Part shown: piece after piece, positions 25,448-39,075 of the stretch
Layout of the letters: every line of letters begins with the position of its first letter
Position numbering within the stretch: position 1 is the stretch's first letter
From: Mansonella perstans
Taxonomy: Eukaryota; Nematoda; Chromadorea; Rhabditida; Onchocercidae
NCBI GenBank assembly: GCA_037074765.1
Contig: JBAMDO010000577.1
Span: forward strand, 310,001 to 374,000
Length of the DNA: 64,000 nt
Direction: 5' to 3'
Made by a program: the position numbers and the translations under genes
The notes under the pieces: model-generated
What the model was told of the DNA's origin: nothing
The model's input: the letters and a program-made list of their open reading frames with translations, nothing else
Database searches by the model: none

Positions 25448-27438
25448 AATCATTCTTTTGGTCCGGGCTTTACAGCATCAGATTATCGTATTTTTGTTTT
25501 TTTTTTCGTAAGTATATTTACGTAGAGATGTGGAAATTTAATAGTTATTATTTAAGAGTTATTATTTAAGGTGCATTAAGGCAAGCTGTTTATCCTTTAA
25601 TGCTTTATCAGATGGGGCCAAAATTTCGTGACGAGACGGTTGTGGGATATGGACTTCTTCGCAGTAGAGAATTTTTGATGAATGACTTGTATTCCTTTGA
25701 TATAACAGAGGAGAATGCATCGGATACCTACAATCTTGTTAATGAAGTAAGTATTTATTATAAAATTTGATATGTGGAAAGCAAATCTCGACCCGTCTTT
25801 TTAAGATGGATTGGATGATGGATATTATTATTAAAATGATCGATGAGTTGTACCACTTTATTTTCTGTTAATTTTACAAGTGATCATTTCGATCAGTTCA
25901 GTAAATAACACGAATCAACTTTTAATGGTTTTATTTTATTTAAAACATCTCATGTATCATTTTCTGCAAAATAATGTAAGGGATATTTTTGCAGACATAT
26001 CAACGAATATTTCGTGATCATCTCGGCATCAAGTTTTATATTGTTCGAGCCGATGCTGGAAACATCGGTGGTAACATATCACACGAATATCATTTACAAT
26101 GTAGGACAGGTCACGACAGTATTGCTTATTGTATGAAATGTAATTTAGGTAATTACTTTCTACTGTAGCTTCGATTTCACCGAAGTTTGGATCAGTAGTT
26201 TTCTTCGGAGTCCGACGAAAATTCTTTGCTGAGCTTCGATTTCTATAATATCCTGAATACAAGAAGAAAAAAACTTTTTATTGCTCTGTTATTTGGACTT
26301 TTTAAAATGTGGTAATTTCGCATTCTCCAAAAGCTCGGTAAAGCGCAGCATTGTTGATGACTCTCAGGAATGTAAATGATGATTTCTTTTTTTGCTTCAG
26401 GTGTGAATCATGATTTATTGAAACGTGGTGAAAAGCCTTGCTGTTGCAATGGAGAATATAGTTCGATTGTTGAAACGATTGAAATAGCTCACACATTTCA
26501 GTTGGGAAACTTGTTCACCAAAAAATTTGGAGCAGAACATCGTGGACAACTATTGATAATGAATTGTTTTGGAATCGGCATTGGTAATTTATAGTATTTA
26601 ATCCATCTAGTTTACATACATATAGTACAGCAGTTATAGAGAAGGCACAAGGAAAGGAAAATCCCAAAACAGTTTGCCAGATAAGGTTGTCCTTGCTTAA
26701 AACGCTGTATGGAACTCTGATGATAGTCAACAGTGGTATAATTTTCAGGCCGTATGATTGCAGCCTTGATTGACTCAATGTCACCCAGTACAAAAGCTCT
26801 TCGTCTACCGTATGTATTAACACCTTTTAAAGTGGCTGTTATACTGCCAAATAAAACTCAGCCTAAAACGATGGCATTTGCTCAAGATGTCATTGATCGT
26901 CTCAGTCAGATATCATCTCTACAAGATGATATTTTTGTTGATGATCGATTGGATAATTCAATTGGAAGGCGTCTGCTTGCGGCTGCAAATCTAGGTTTAA
27001 TATTCTGAAATCATAAAAAAAACTTCATTGAGATGCGGTTAAAATATACCTGTATAAAATAAGTATCCATTTTTGACTAACAGCACGCAGTCCAGAATAT
27101 TTTTGTGTTCTTTTTGGAATTCATACATTCAGTGCGTTTCAACGATCGTATCTCAGTAAGGAGAATGTCAGACATAGTGTTGGAGTGATCTTAATGCAGT
27201 AATTGTTTTGAAAATCTGCTTCTGATACGGTTAATATTGTATAAGCATCTTATTGTTTTACATTATATTATTCAATTTAGGTATTCCTCATATACTGGTA
27301 ATTGGAAACCGGACTGCCCGAACATTAACTAGCAATCCAATTATAGAGTACTTCAGAACAGAAGCTTATAGTGATGAACCGATCAGTGTTGGAGATTTTG
27401 AGTTTGCTGAAATTTCAAAATTTATTGCAAAGCTATAA
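24723..27438 (+). CDS. pars-2: Mitochondrial prolyl-tRNA synthetase
   Basis: Charges mitochondrial tRNA-Pro; class II synthetase. Exons at about 24723-24864, 25078-25300, 25571-25746, 25995-26148, 26401-26583, 26749-26995 and 27281-27438. Visible family signatures: QELM-like [26 protein letters not shown], motif-2 area PTHEE...FRDET (exon 2/3 junction), [26 protein letters not shown], a C-x2-C exon (YCMKCNLG, then CCCNG), [11 protein letters not shown], motif-3 [17 protein letters not shown], and the anticodon-binding domain with [12 protein letters not shown]. The length of about 430 codons suits the mitochondrial type, which lacks the long bacterial editing insert. The intron 1 border is uncertain: the best protein alignment (LPIG-QRIID) would need a non-AG acceptor, while the canonical TCAG|CGC join is out of frame with the donor at 24865. 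The first gene of a same-strand trio with TRMT5 and the factor B-like gene. Confidence 0.93.
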
Positions 27439-27701
27439 AATTGTTTCCATCACTGTAAAATTGTTTTCATCTTTGTTAGTTTGTCCAAATGTTTTACTCA
27501 TTGCTTGGAATGATCGACTTACTTTGCATATAGGGTCACACTTTTTTTTCCAGATGTCTTTGTTAATTGACGTTATAAAATTTTTCAAAATTGAAATTGA
27601 ATGTAACAGTTTGAAATGATTAGAAATTGATGAGAAATTGTAATAATTGAAGGCAGCTATTATGCGTACTTCTTGTTACATTTAATTTATTGTTTCACTG
27701 T

Positions 27702-27707
27702 AATAAA
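27702..27707 (+). terminator. Likely poly(A) signal of pars-2
   Basis: AATAAA about 265 bases after the pars-2 stop and about 410 bases before the TRMT5 start. Confidence 0.5.
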
Positions 27708-28116
27708 ACATCGTTTTCTTTTCTAGTGCTACGTCAAATTTTAATGCCACTTCATACAATGTGCGTATTATTTTTCTCCTATTTCAAATTTAATAATTGT
27801 TTTAAATCATCACAGGACAAGTTTAACATTAGTACTAATAGTGAAAAAGCTGATGCATGATTGGCGCTTGTTAGGATCTAAAAGTATTCCAAGTTTTAAT
27901 ATTACTACGATAATTGCAAACCGATATATCAATAACGAATAAGCTAGAAAAGTTTGCATATGTATGTGAGACGGCAGTTAACAACGTCTATGACGTCTAG
28001 TCGGGAAAGTTTGATTTAGTAAATATAAAAACTAAGATCGAAACACTGAGAAAAAGGACATATGGAATGCTTGCGAAATTATAAGTAAAGTTGCAGGTTT
28101 ATTTTTTACTATATTG

Positions 28117-31100
28117 ATGCGTTATGGTTTTCAATTGCTCTCCTCAACTAAGAAAGCTTACTTCACGTTTATTATCAAGATTCTGTGGAGAAGATTTCAT
28201 ATGAAGGAGCAGTCATCTATGCTTACTATTTCGGAAAAAGTTCGAGGAATTACCGTTCTTACGGACAATGAGAAGAAGTTGTTCAGGTCTGACTGGTGTT
28301 TTTTTGAAATTACCAAAATATGTTAATCATTGGCAGCATTTTTAACCTGTTTATAATCACAGTGTATGTCATAGAGTAATTTTCTTATATTCATAGTAAC
28401 AGCTGATGGTATTTTATCACATCTGGAATTCGAATTGGTTTTATCAGTTGACATTAGATATGCTAAATTTTGCACTTCATCCGGAAGTATTTTTTAACAA
28501 TCATTTTAATGGTTTAGAAAAGCATGTAGTTGTACAAAAATTGCATTAAACAAAATTTGTGCAAATTTTGGTTCATATTGATGAACTTTATTTTTCTCTG
28601 ATAAATTACAAAAATATATTAATCGAAAGATTTAGGTTACTGTAATTTTATTTTTTTTATTTTTTATTTAGGTTACTCAAAGCAAATATTTAAAATTAAA
28701 AAAAGAAATTGCACAAATGGCAAATAAGTTTGATGAGTTTTCCCAAAGACTTTTATGATTGAGAAAGATGAATTTCTGTTTTCGATAACAGGAATAGATG
28801 GTTAGGAAAAGTCGGATTGCAGAAATAAAATTAATTTTTTCTTCACTGTGATTTCTTGTCTGTTCCAGCAAAAAAATCACTTTACCGGTCATAGTTGTAC
28901 CGCCGAAAGTTATCAATCGATTGATTGGTTGTAAAGAAATAGCAAATAGGGCAGTAGAACGCCTTTGTAATAAAATTAAGGTAATTTATTTTATCGATTT
29001 CTGACTCTTATTTCGGATGAGATGATACTTCCATTTTTGCAGTTTTTTTGCAATTTTCATCCCTGATCCTTCTCTTTTAAATCTTTTTTTTTTCAAATGA
29101 AAACATATTTTTGTTATAGCTTAACATATGAAGATACATTTGTATACTTTTAAGATTGTTTAAGTTAGTCTGTTTGGGTTATATCTTTAGTGATTATATG
29201 CTTCCTTACCTCAGTGAATGCATATATATTTGTTAAAAATAGTAATTTGATCTTAATTCTTGAAAATTTCAGCCTGTCATAAGTATGCCAGGAGAGAGCG
29301 GGAAGGCTGTTGTGTTTAGTTTCGAAAAAATGGATGAAAATGCAAGAAATGTCGTTTTGAAAACTATAGAAAACTTAACGGGGCTGACGGTTAACTTTGA
29401 TTCTTACAATGTAACATTGAATTATGACGACTGGCCTTTGAAATCGTGTATTTCTGCAATTTTACCGAAGGGACTCGAGTTTGGGTATGTTATATGCTTA
29501 CTTGGTCATATTTTGTTTAATAAAATTTTTGATAATTTCCTTAAAAATTCTTTTTTTGAAAACGAATTATTTCCTAAAATCTCGGAAATATTTTTTTTTA
29601 TTCATTCTTCAGTGGTTTTTCCCAAATCGGTCATATTGTTCACGTCAATTTACGAGAGGAGCTACTTTTATATAAAAAAGTTATTGGGGAAATACTTCTC
29701 GACAAAGTCACCAATTGTAAGTATGTGTTTTTATTTTATTGATTATTCAAGCTAGCAATAATCATGATGGATAAACAGGTGGGTCAACACATTCAAATTG
29801 TTTGATTTTTGGAGCTGGGGTATTATGTTAGATTATTAAAGCACCTTAATTTTGCAAATTTTTCTTCATTTGTTTTCTAAATTCTCGCTTAAAAGAATAA
29901 TTTTTTTAATGTTCGAGATCTTGCTTCTCACCAAAACTCAACTTCTGCAGAACAGTTGTGAATAAATTGGATGCAATCGGACACAAATATCGTACATTTG
30001 AACTTGATTTGCTTGCTGGTGAAAAAAATTATAAGACTGAGGTGCACGAAGAAAAGTTACGTTATCAGTTGGATTTTAGTCAGGTTATTAATGCAGCCTT
30101 AATTTTTTTGGAATTTATAGATCGCTACTAGTTTTCTGATGGGCATGCTATTCGTTTTTATATTATCATTTCACTGAAGTACTTTATCAAAAATAATGAA
30201 AATATGTCTTCTTTCAAGTTATTTGTAGGCATTTTACAATCCAAGATTGAGCACGGAACATAAGAGAATAGTGCAAAAAATTGGTAAGCAGTCAATTTTT
30301 TATGATTGTTGTGCTGGTATCGGGCCTTTCGTTTTACCGGTGATAAGGAATGGCGCTCATCATGTTTTAGCAAATGACCTAAATCCGCATTGTATTGATT
30401 ATCTCAAGCGAAATATGGAGCTTAATCATGTGCGTTTTATACATCTGCATTGTAAATCATGATTTCTTTGCTAATCGCGGTTTTTTTACAGGACAATGAC
30501 ATAGAAATTTATATTTGCAATATTTTTTTAAATCATGTTTTAAAAACTTTTGCTAACCCTATTTTTTTTCCATTTTTCTACAGAATTAATCACTGTAATT
30601 TTTAGTTGTCATTCGAGCGGCTAAAGTTATATAACATGGATGCAATCATGTTTATCAAGACTGTTCTTGCAGACGATCTGGCAAATGAAGCAAATAATTA
30701 CAATATCTCTGATTCTGAAAGTATTGTTGTACTTTTTTCATTACTTAGTATTTATTCTGCTTAAACTTGGGCTTTTTGCTTTTTTTGCTGTTATTTTTCT
30801 CTGTTTTCAGTTAAAACTCCTACAGATGCGCATGTTGTAATGAACTTGCCAGGCATGTCCTTACAGTTCCTTCCGTATTTTCGGGGATGTTTGCATGATA
30901 AACCAAATTTGCCAGGTTAGTGCATAATTTTTTTTTTTTTTTGGATTTTTCCAGATTTCCCTGACATTTTGCTATATTATGTTTTTGTTACAGGCGCTAC
31001 TCTTCCATTTCCGTTCTACGTGCACTGTCATTTTTTCGTGCAAGCACCGGATGATCTAGAGAATAATTGGTACTTCAATGAAGCGCAAAATTTAATACGC

Positions 31101-31574
31101 CAAACTCTTGAGTAATTTTTACTAGTAATGATTTTTTACTTACCAAAGTGAATTTTATTGCTAATTTAGTTTTTTATTTAATGTAATCATTTGAGCTGCT
31201 GATAGAATGTATAAAGAGGAATTTTCCTTGAAAATATTGCAAAATTAAAGTTCAAATTTTATGTTGAGCAATAAAAACAACTTTGGGTTTTTGTCACCTG
31301 TTTGGTTTTTAGTATCTCGAATTTAAATTTCACTGAAGTACGTCTTGTTCGAAGAGTTGCTGGACGTAAGCAAATGTTTTGTGCTACATTTCGACTTCCT
31401 GATGAATTTTTATTCTCCTCTGACATCCACGAACTACAAATCGAAGAGGCCAACAATAAGGAACTAGCAGAAACAAAGGGATATAGCAGTAGCAGCAGTA
31501 ACGATGAACGAACAGTTTGCGAAATACAGATTGAAAAATTACAACCTGAGCGAAAGAAAAGCAAGTTCAGTTGA
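28117..31574 (+). CDS. TRMT5: tRNA (guanine37-N1)-methyltransferase
   Basis: Makes m1G37 next to the anticodon of cytosolic and mitochondrial tRNAs using S-adenosylmethionine. Exons at about 28117-28286, 28869-28980, 29273-29484, 29613-29720, 29951-30083, 30229-30429, 30606-30720, 30811-30915, 30994-31111 and 31313-31574; phases agree at each join I checked. Signatures: VRGITVLTDNEKKLF, GFSQIGHIVHVNLRE, TVVNKLDAIGHKYR, FYNPRLSTEH, the SAM-binding YDCCAGIGPFVLP, NDLNP, YNMDAIMFI, VVMNLPGMSLQFLP, and the C-terminal VRLVRRVAGRKQMFCATFRL. The Arg/Lys/aromatic N-terminus (MRYGFQLLSSTKKAY...) could be a mitochondrial presequence, with an internal start MKEQSSM for a shorter form. The ATG lies 22 bases after TTGCAG, a possible trans-splice acceptor. 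Confidence 0.94.
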
Positions 31575-31849
31575 ACGAATTTGAGAGTTATTGCTAGTAT
31601 TTAAATGAAATTTACTTTTCATCTCTGCATTTTTACACTTTAAATCTTTTTCTTGTTGTTTGTTCGGATTTAATTTTTTTTAATAATTAATTTTTTAAAC
31701 ATCGGAAAGTTTTTCATTTCTCTTTTTAATGAGTACAACTAACAGAGATTGTGGATTCTTTTCTATACTACTTTTTCCAAAAAAAAAACGATTACATTAC
31801 AGTTGAGAAATTGGTATGTTTCAAATCTTGCATGAAAACGAAATTGATA

Positions 31850-31855
31850 AATAAA
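31850..31855 (+). terminator. Likely poly(A) signal of TRMT5
   Basis: AATAAA about 275 bases after the TRMT5 stop. Confidence 0.4.
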
Positions 31856-32550
31856 TCATGAGATGAAATGTAATTTAGTAATTAATTTTTCAATTCGTGT
31901 CGCAGTTTTTTGCTTTGATTTAAATTTCAAATCTCTCATGCAGTAACTCATGACTTACTGTTATTGTGGTGTTATTGTTTAAAATATTGAAATTTGTTAA
32001 TCTTAATTTTTGATATTGATGATGTTGCAAGAAATGTATGAAAATTAGGAAGTGCGCTTATGTGCTGTTGCTGAGCAGTAGCAATTAAGAAATGAGAATC
32101 ATTTCAAAAAATTAAAATGAATTAAATAAGATTGTCGGATGAAATTATATTAACCTATTTTTGCATGATGCTGCTTTTGTTAATTAGAAGTGTTGTAAAA
32201 ATATTAGGTCACGTTAAATTCAGCAATTTAAAGTGAGATAGGAATCAGCTGTTTGTCTCCTTTAAAGCATTTCATTTCACTTATGTTTCTTTATATGCAT
32301 CATCGTAATGTTAAATGGAATTTATGAAAGATGAGTGATTCAAATAAAGTATAAAAATTAAATGAACAATCATTTTGAAGTAATGCAAAGGTCATCTTCG
32401 AAGTTTTTATTTTTCTGTCATCTGTCAAAGTTTATTTAAAAAATTGCACTTCACAAGCATACTTCAGAGGCTTTGTTATATAATTGGCTGGCGTCTTTTA
32501 CTAATTTGATAATTATATGTTTATTTTTTTCAGGTATCACTTGCATAATT

Positions 32551-34247
32551 ATGGTTACATTTATTGCATTGTCATGTAAATTTTCATGTTCATTTGGAGT
32601 AACCGTTTCATTACGGTCACTGAAGCCTTTCATTGCGGAAATTTCATCAATGAGAAGTCTTCATGTCAAGAAATTTATTGCCGAAAAGTTTTCTAACAGG
32701 TGTTCTGACTAATTTCTACCAGTTTCGTCTTATTTAAGATGATGGTTAGTCAGCTTTCAAAGAGAAAGAAAATTCGATGAAATAATGAATTGAAATGTAA
32801 TTTATCAATGTCTTTCAAAAATAGATTCAGCTCGCTGAAAAAGATATGAAGCATAATTATAGCTAGTTCTGATTTTTTTTCCAAAATGATAATTATCTGC
32901 CAATAAACTAAAATTTAGATAAAATTAAATTAAATCACATGAACTTATCATAGGTTCCGGGTTGATCGTGTGATGTATTTTGGTCCCGAATTAGCATGCT
33001 TAGAATGGTTAATGGAATGTGGCTCACCTGAGGTACCATTGATTTTTCTTCACTATATCCTGTTGAAATTATAGTAAAACAATTAATGGATATATATATA
33101 TATATATATAAATGGTGTGATATATAAATACTTTTGTTTACGTCATATCATATCTTTTGGTTTTCCATTCCACATTATAACGTGTCATTTTTCGTTACTT
33201 CAGGACAAAAAAGGAACTTAATATGCTAGCGTTAAAGTAAGCTGTGTTAAATGCCCTAATCGATTTTGAAGATCTCATCTTTACCTTACAGGTTATAATG
33301 AGTGATGGGACATCGATCACATGCAGAGCACATATGCGAAGTTACATCAGTAATTTTGGTTTCAATTTTAGAAGCATTGTAAGATTCAAAATGTGATTTG
33401 TTTCCGTTAAGAATTTTGTCTGAATCAAAATTAGGATTGTAAAATTTGCGAATTTTTAGCCGATTCCCACGACTTCCTTCAAATGGAGTCCAGTGCTGCC
33501 AACAGTTAGTATGAAAAAACTTGATGCGATTTATAATATGCGATGGGCGAAGAAGCCAGATGTATATATTGTTAAGGTCAGTTCCTATGTTACTGATTTC
33601 ACAATTTTAATGCTTTAATTTTAACTTGCAGGAGGATTCATAGAATGTGGTACTGATGATAGTTTTCTGTTAAAATATAATTTTTATATTCATCCTTTTT
33701 CGAAGTTTTATTCAGGTTGATGGGAGTGATTCAGCTATTGGTGATGAGGGCTTTCAATACTTTAAGGAGTGTCGACAATTAGAAGTGTTAAAATTGAATT
33801 TTTGTGATTTCTTCACTGACAAAGCAATTGAACATCTTGTTTCGGGTCGACCTTCACGGACGTTGCAGAATATTGTTCGTTTAATTCAAAGTATTCTGAT
33901 ATTTTGTAATATTTAGTTTAATTAATTGCAGTACAAAGTATGAATCATTGCTGAAAAAATGTAATCGTTTAGGTCAGTGTATGATTTTTTAGGAGATTGT
34001 TGCAAATCCTTACATCAGTGATAATTTTATCAAAGCGATTAAACGAATACGGGGATTACAGCGAGCACATTTTTATTTTCTACCATGTATAGCACAAGAA
34101 ACAGCTGCACTGCAAAGTTTGAAAACCTCCTTGCCATGCTGCAGAGTCAGTTTTCCGGAATTAAAAGAAGTCGGTTATGGATATGGTTGTACTGTTGGAG
34201 ACAGCACTGTTATAAAAAAGTATTATCTTTTTGCATTGTTTTATTAG
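32551..34247 (+). CDS. DMAC2L: ATP synthase coupling factor B-like leucine-rich protein
   Basis: Mitochondrial LRR protein of the ATP5S/DMAC2 family, linked in vertebrates to ATP synthase or respiratory complex assembly. Exons at about 32551-32699, 32954-33032, 33292-33378, 33460-33576, 33716-33874 and 33993-34247, with consistent phases. The N-terminus (MVTFIALSCKF...SLRSLKPF) has no acidic residue for about 30 positions, fitting a mitochondrial presequence. Family block FRVDRVMYFGPELACLEWLM matches the D-R-x(4)-GP-x(4)-EWL-x(2)-CG pattern of factor B. Leucine-rich repeats follow: VDGSDSAIGDEGFQYF, LEVLKLNFCDFFTDKAIEHL, EIVANPYISDNFIKAIKRI. The ATG follows TTTTTTCAG by 16 bases, suggesting trans-splicing. 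The short tail after VGDSTVIKK could instead be read-through of a donor-like site. Confidence 0.88.
33089..33110. repeat. (TA)n microsatellite in an intron of the factor B-like gene
   Basis: About ten TA units between exons 2 and 3. Confidence 0.9.
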
Positions 34248-37200
34248 AGACAATAACTATTTGTGTTGCATTATGCGCGAGCATTTCATGCCTCAAACTC
34301 TTCTTAACATCAGAATATCATATTTTTTCATTGATTTTATCAGTTAATAATGAAAAATGTTATTTGAAGCAATATACAGAATTAAAAAAAATACTTAGGT
34401 AAAATTTATGCTATTTTCAGTGTCCATAAAACTGAAGCGAAACAAGAGGATAATAGATTCAATTAGACGGGTAATTTTCGCTATGCATACCTGATTTTTT
34501 CGATAAATTTTTTTAATTATTGCATAAGTGCTGCTGTTCCCTTTTCTGCATGATTTTATATGTTTAGTACTAGGGTTGTTGAAACTTTATACTTTTGAAC
34601 TTTATTTGTTCTATTAGTTCTATGTCAAAAAAAAAAAGGAAATAATGTCTACCTGATGAAGTTACACGGTTTATTCCTTTTCCCAGATGAACTGATGAAC
34701 TTTTTCCAGATGATGAATTTTTTGTTCATAAAGGATGAAAATAACAAGTATAGTAGGATTCGACAGTTATTCAAATTGTAGGTCCTGTGAACTAATTTGT
34801 CAACAGATAATTGGCGGTACAAGAGGTCAAACGTAATGCCTTGAACTGCAAATGCTCTGTTTAGCAGTTGTTCATTTGCTTAATCCTATTTACTTCGAGA
34901 TATTTTAGATGGTTAACTACATGTATTGCAGAAGAAGAGCTAAAAGTCCTCATCAAATAATTTTTTTATTTCAAATCATTCTATATTTTTTAAAATAATG
35001 ACCAAAATGTGATAGGTTTTTACAAGTTATTGCCTCTGTAAATATTAAATTAATATGAAATGGCAAATATTGAAAAAAATTTGAATGATATATCTGTATC
35101 TATGAGAGAGGTAATGAAATAAATTAATAAGGTTAAATATGAAGCGTAGATTTTCGCTTCTAGAGAAGAAGTGTTTTTTTTTTTTAAAAAAAAAAAAAGT
35201 GAAGCATTTTCGTTATATATTTCTAAGTTAGTGCAAAATAAAAGGAACATTTTTATGCGATATGAATATGTCATATGGTTCCTATTTGTTCAAAAAGAAA
35301 TATCAACTAATTAATCAACTAAGTGGTGTTATTGTTAATCAATGAATTAGATGTTACAAATTCCGTGAGCATGCACAACAATTGTATTTCCTTCATATAT
35401 ACAGATTTATTGCTTTTACCTTGAATTAATAAAATACCATACACAATTTCTTCATTATCATTTTATAATTTCTAACTTTGTTTATGCTTTCAGCTTTAAA
35501 AATGTCAACGAATAGCGGTAAATGTTTTTTTTTTTTTTTTTTTTTTTGTTCAATGATTCATTGTCGATTACAGCCAAAGTATTAATGATCGCAGTCGGTG
35601 CTTTCTAGAGAATGATGGAAGTAATAATAGCGTTCATGATTGTTCTTTTATATCGATATATTTTTGCAGAATGGAGAGAGAAATTTTATTACGGTCAAAT
35701 CTGTTCCATGTTTATGTACCCTTTTTTTTTTAATATTTTTGTGATGTGCAGTAGGATTTAGAAATATAATATAACATTATTGCATATCAGTGCGATATTA
35801 TTCATTATCAGCAGTAGCTGAGATGAAATTTGAGTCAGTTACCTGAGTAGCATAGATCAAGGCCAAATCAGTCAGAGCACTGAATTCTTGAAATATTTCA
35901 AAGAATTTGATGAACAAAACTTATTGAATTGATCTTGAAACAATGCGTAGTATATTCATGCTAAAAAGAAATAAGAAGGATTGAATTTTAAAATGATATG
36001 AATGAATAAATATGTAGATATTACCTTCTGTCATTGCTTATAAGAAATTTTAAATTAAGCACAAAATGAAAATACAGTTGACTAACTAATCCTATAGGGA
36101 AATATCACGTATCACTCTTGAGAAATCATTAAAATGAAATAGCTATCAAATTGGATGGCAAAAGTGTCATAGACAGAGTAGTAGTAGCCTGATGGTTTTT
36201 CGAATGAGCCTAAGTCCTCATCTCACTCCCTAAGGCGATTGGTAAAGCAATTATTTTTTTAACCAACGAATGGATGAATCATGATGAAAAACGAGTATAT
36301 TCTGGATTCCTGGAATCAATAGAGCTTGGCTCAACCAATCGAATAGACCATGTTATTGAGTGTATTTCATATTCTTATCTCACTTATCATCATCTACCAC
36401 TAAGAGACAATTCAAATGTCTATGTGCTATTGATACTGCAATTAGTATTACTTTTATTTCAAACGGATATCGGAAATTCGAAATGAAATTTATCTGGTAA
36501 GCAATTTTTCGAAAACTGGATTAGCATATTTAAATATTGCAAGTATATTCGATTTTAAGAGTATTTTTTTGCTTTAAAACAGAAATAATATTAAAGTTGT
36601 TATGAGTACTTCAGTTTTTTGATTTTTCAATAATAAATTTTAATTATTAAAATGCTCTTTCGGCAGAGAAAATCTGAAAGTGTATCTTAGCTATTTCTTA
36701 AATGATATATATTCTTAAACAACTGATATATCCATTTCTTTCACCTATCGATTTTTTTTAAAACGTTTGCCAACTTAATTAGATCTTTATATAATCCAGC
36801 AATGCACCATTTCCTCAATTTCTATTAAAATATACTTTCAATATGTCGGCAAAGTTGAGAGATAAATTAATTAAGCAACCTACTAATGTCATTTTCTTCA
36901 TATGTCTATCAATGGTGCATCTTCAGTTAAACGTCTTCGGTTAAATGATCTAAACTATGAATCTGAAGATTCCCGAATATAAAAAATCAAATGGTATATG
37001 AAAGGTTTTCATACCTATCCTATGAAATACAAAACGAACATTATCGTTTCGTACAATTTGAAAAATTTCATATGATTCCTTCTCATTTCACTGCCCAACA
37101 CCATGAAAAAAAGCATTTTCGATATGGAATGAAAAAAAAAAGAGTTGAATCTTGAAAAGACAAACACACACAGAAGTACAGACTCGTAAAAACACACACA

Positions 37201-39075
37201 TACACATATAGACATAGTTTGATAAGTCATCGAATGATAAGCCCACAGAAATCGACATTTTATACCATCGCTATCGGACCATCAGATCAGTTATGATATA
37301 TTTTTAGCAATATTTGTTTTCATCTATTTTAGACCTACTTATCAACACGATTTGATTATTGTAAATTCCTTCTTTTCAGGATTCGAAATTTTTAAATTAC
37401 TTTCAACGATCGATAATTTCTTTCTATAAGAGAACTTTGATCATACGGTAGTAGAAAAAGTTTTTTAATCATATTTGCCCAGAACAATAATATATTTGCA
37501 TTTTTATGAATGTTTCATCGAAGAATGTAAGCTGATGACATTTTTAAAGTCATGAATTACATAATGTTTAAACTGTTGAAATGTAAAAAGGAAAAACATT
37601 TTGTAATATTATTCCTTATCAATTAGTAATTGATATAACAATATTTGTCCGAAGAAATGGACAACAATGACTGTTGTTTTAAAGATAGGAATTGATTATC
37701 ATGTTGATTTCAAATTTTAACGCTAATTAATCATTTCAGTCTTCTGTATCAGATATGATTTCGTATTGTACTTATGGAATGGTACATGTTGTGATCATAT
37801 TGTTATTCCACTTTTCAGCTTCTTTTTTGAATGTCCATTCCATTCATTATGATGAGTCATTTCTGTTAAATTATTAATTTGTGACTAATTAATAGATCAC
37901 TGCTAGTCATAGAAATGATAAACCGCACAGGTTCTTCATATCAAGTTCATTATACAGTTGCTTAAACCGTTTCGAACAGTACAACTGTTTGTTACAGACG
38001 ACATTCCGAAAAAACTGAAAATTGCAACGATGTGCTTCAAACGAAATTCACGACGGTATAATTGTATTTCTTCCTCATTCTGGAATTGATTTCTTTAGCA
38101 GATCTTCAAATTTCATCTTGAGGGACGTAGTGATGAAAACTATATATTCCTGGATGACCTAGATGTTTTGAAGCTATAATGTGTGATTAATTATAAATTT
38201 CGGACCAGGAGTGTTAGGCTTCGAGTCCTTGGAAAGGTACTAGGCTTTATGTAAATTAAACGGACTATTTCTGAAGCCTCACTTATTATCATTTGCATCA
38301 CTGCGTTTTCTAAATATCATCACTTTGAAATGATTTTGACCTCAAAGTAAATCTCCAGTTTTTCTACAACATTTGTTTATTTAGCTGCTTTAAAAATCAT
38401 AGATAATTTCCATGTGATTATCCCATACACACACATATATAGACACGTACACATATAACGAGTACAACATACACACATAAAGAATACACACAAAAAAGAC
38501 AAAGACATACATGTATCAGATAAAGTTTTACATTATTAGATAAAAAAAACCAACAGATAAAGTTTTAGTTTTTTGCAATTTATTCTTTGACTCTCGAACT
38601 TTCCACTTTTTTAATAATTGACAAAAATGAGTAAGATTTTATATTTCCCTAAAAGAAAATTAATAAAGAATCATGAAATAGCATCTATCATTTGCTTAAA
38701 TAATTTTAATTGAAAGATTTCTATTCTATTTAGCTTAAGATTAATATCATGATTAAAATCGGTTTATGAGGTTTTTATGAAATTTTATGAGAATCTCATA
38801 AAGAAATTATTTTGAAGCGAAAGTTTTTTTAATGTCTCTTTTCATACCACCGTTTTACATTTTTTCCGCTACTTTTGTACGAGATTTTCGCGTTTTCATT
38901 AGAGAGAGTAATTATTCTTCCAAAATATTAAATTTTTCAAGAAGAAAAAATGAAATATTTCAAAAGCAGATATTTAAACTAACCATACTTTTGTTAACAT
39001 TTTACTTTTTTTTAAAATAATTCTCAATGATTCAATTTTCATATATTTTCTATAAAGCAAATTTTTGAATTTCAG
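34248..39075. other. Gene desert upstream of dlk-1
   Basis: About 4.8 kb of AT-rich DNA without a recognised gene. It holds a T/A palindrome-like run (35168-35199), long T runs (35528-35549), and two CA-rich tracts at about 37161-37208 and 38427-38510. Short open frames do not show codon-like composition. Non-coding 5' exons or enhancers of dlk-1 may lie here, since the first coding exon seen at 39076 has no clear start codon. Confidence 0.5.
38427..38510. repeat. CA-rich imperfect microsatellite
   Basis: Interrupted ACACAC/ATACAC runs. A similar shorter tract is at 37161-37208. Confidence 0.7.

Noticed and set aside
35165..35200. T14/A14 hairpin as a terminator or small RNA
   Set aside because: Simple homopolymer runs are common throughout this AT-rich DNA; no sign of a processed RNA.
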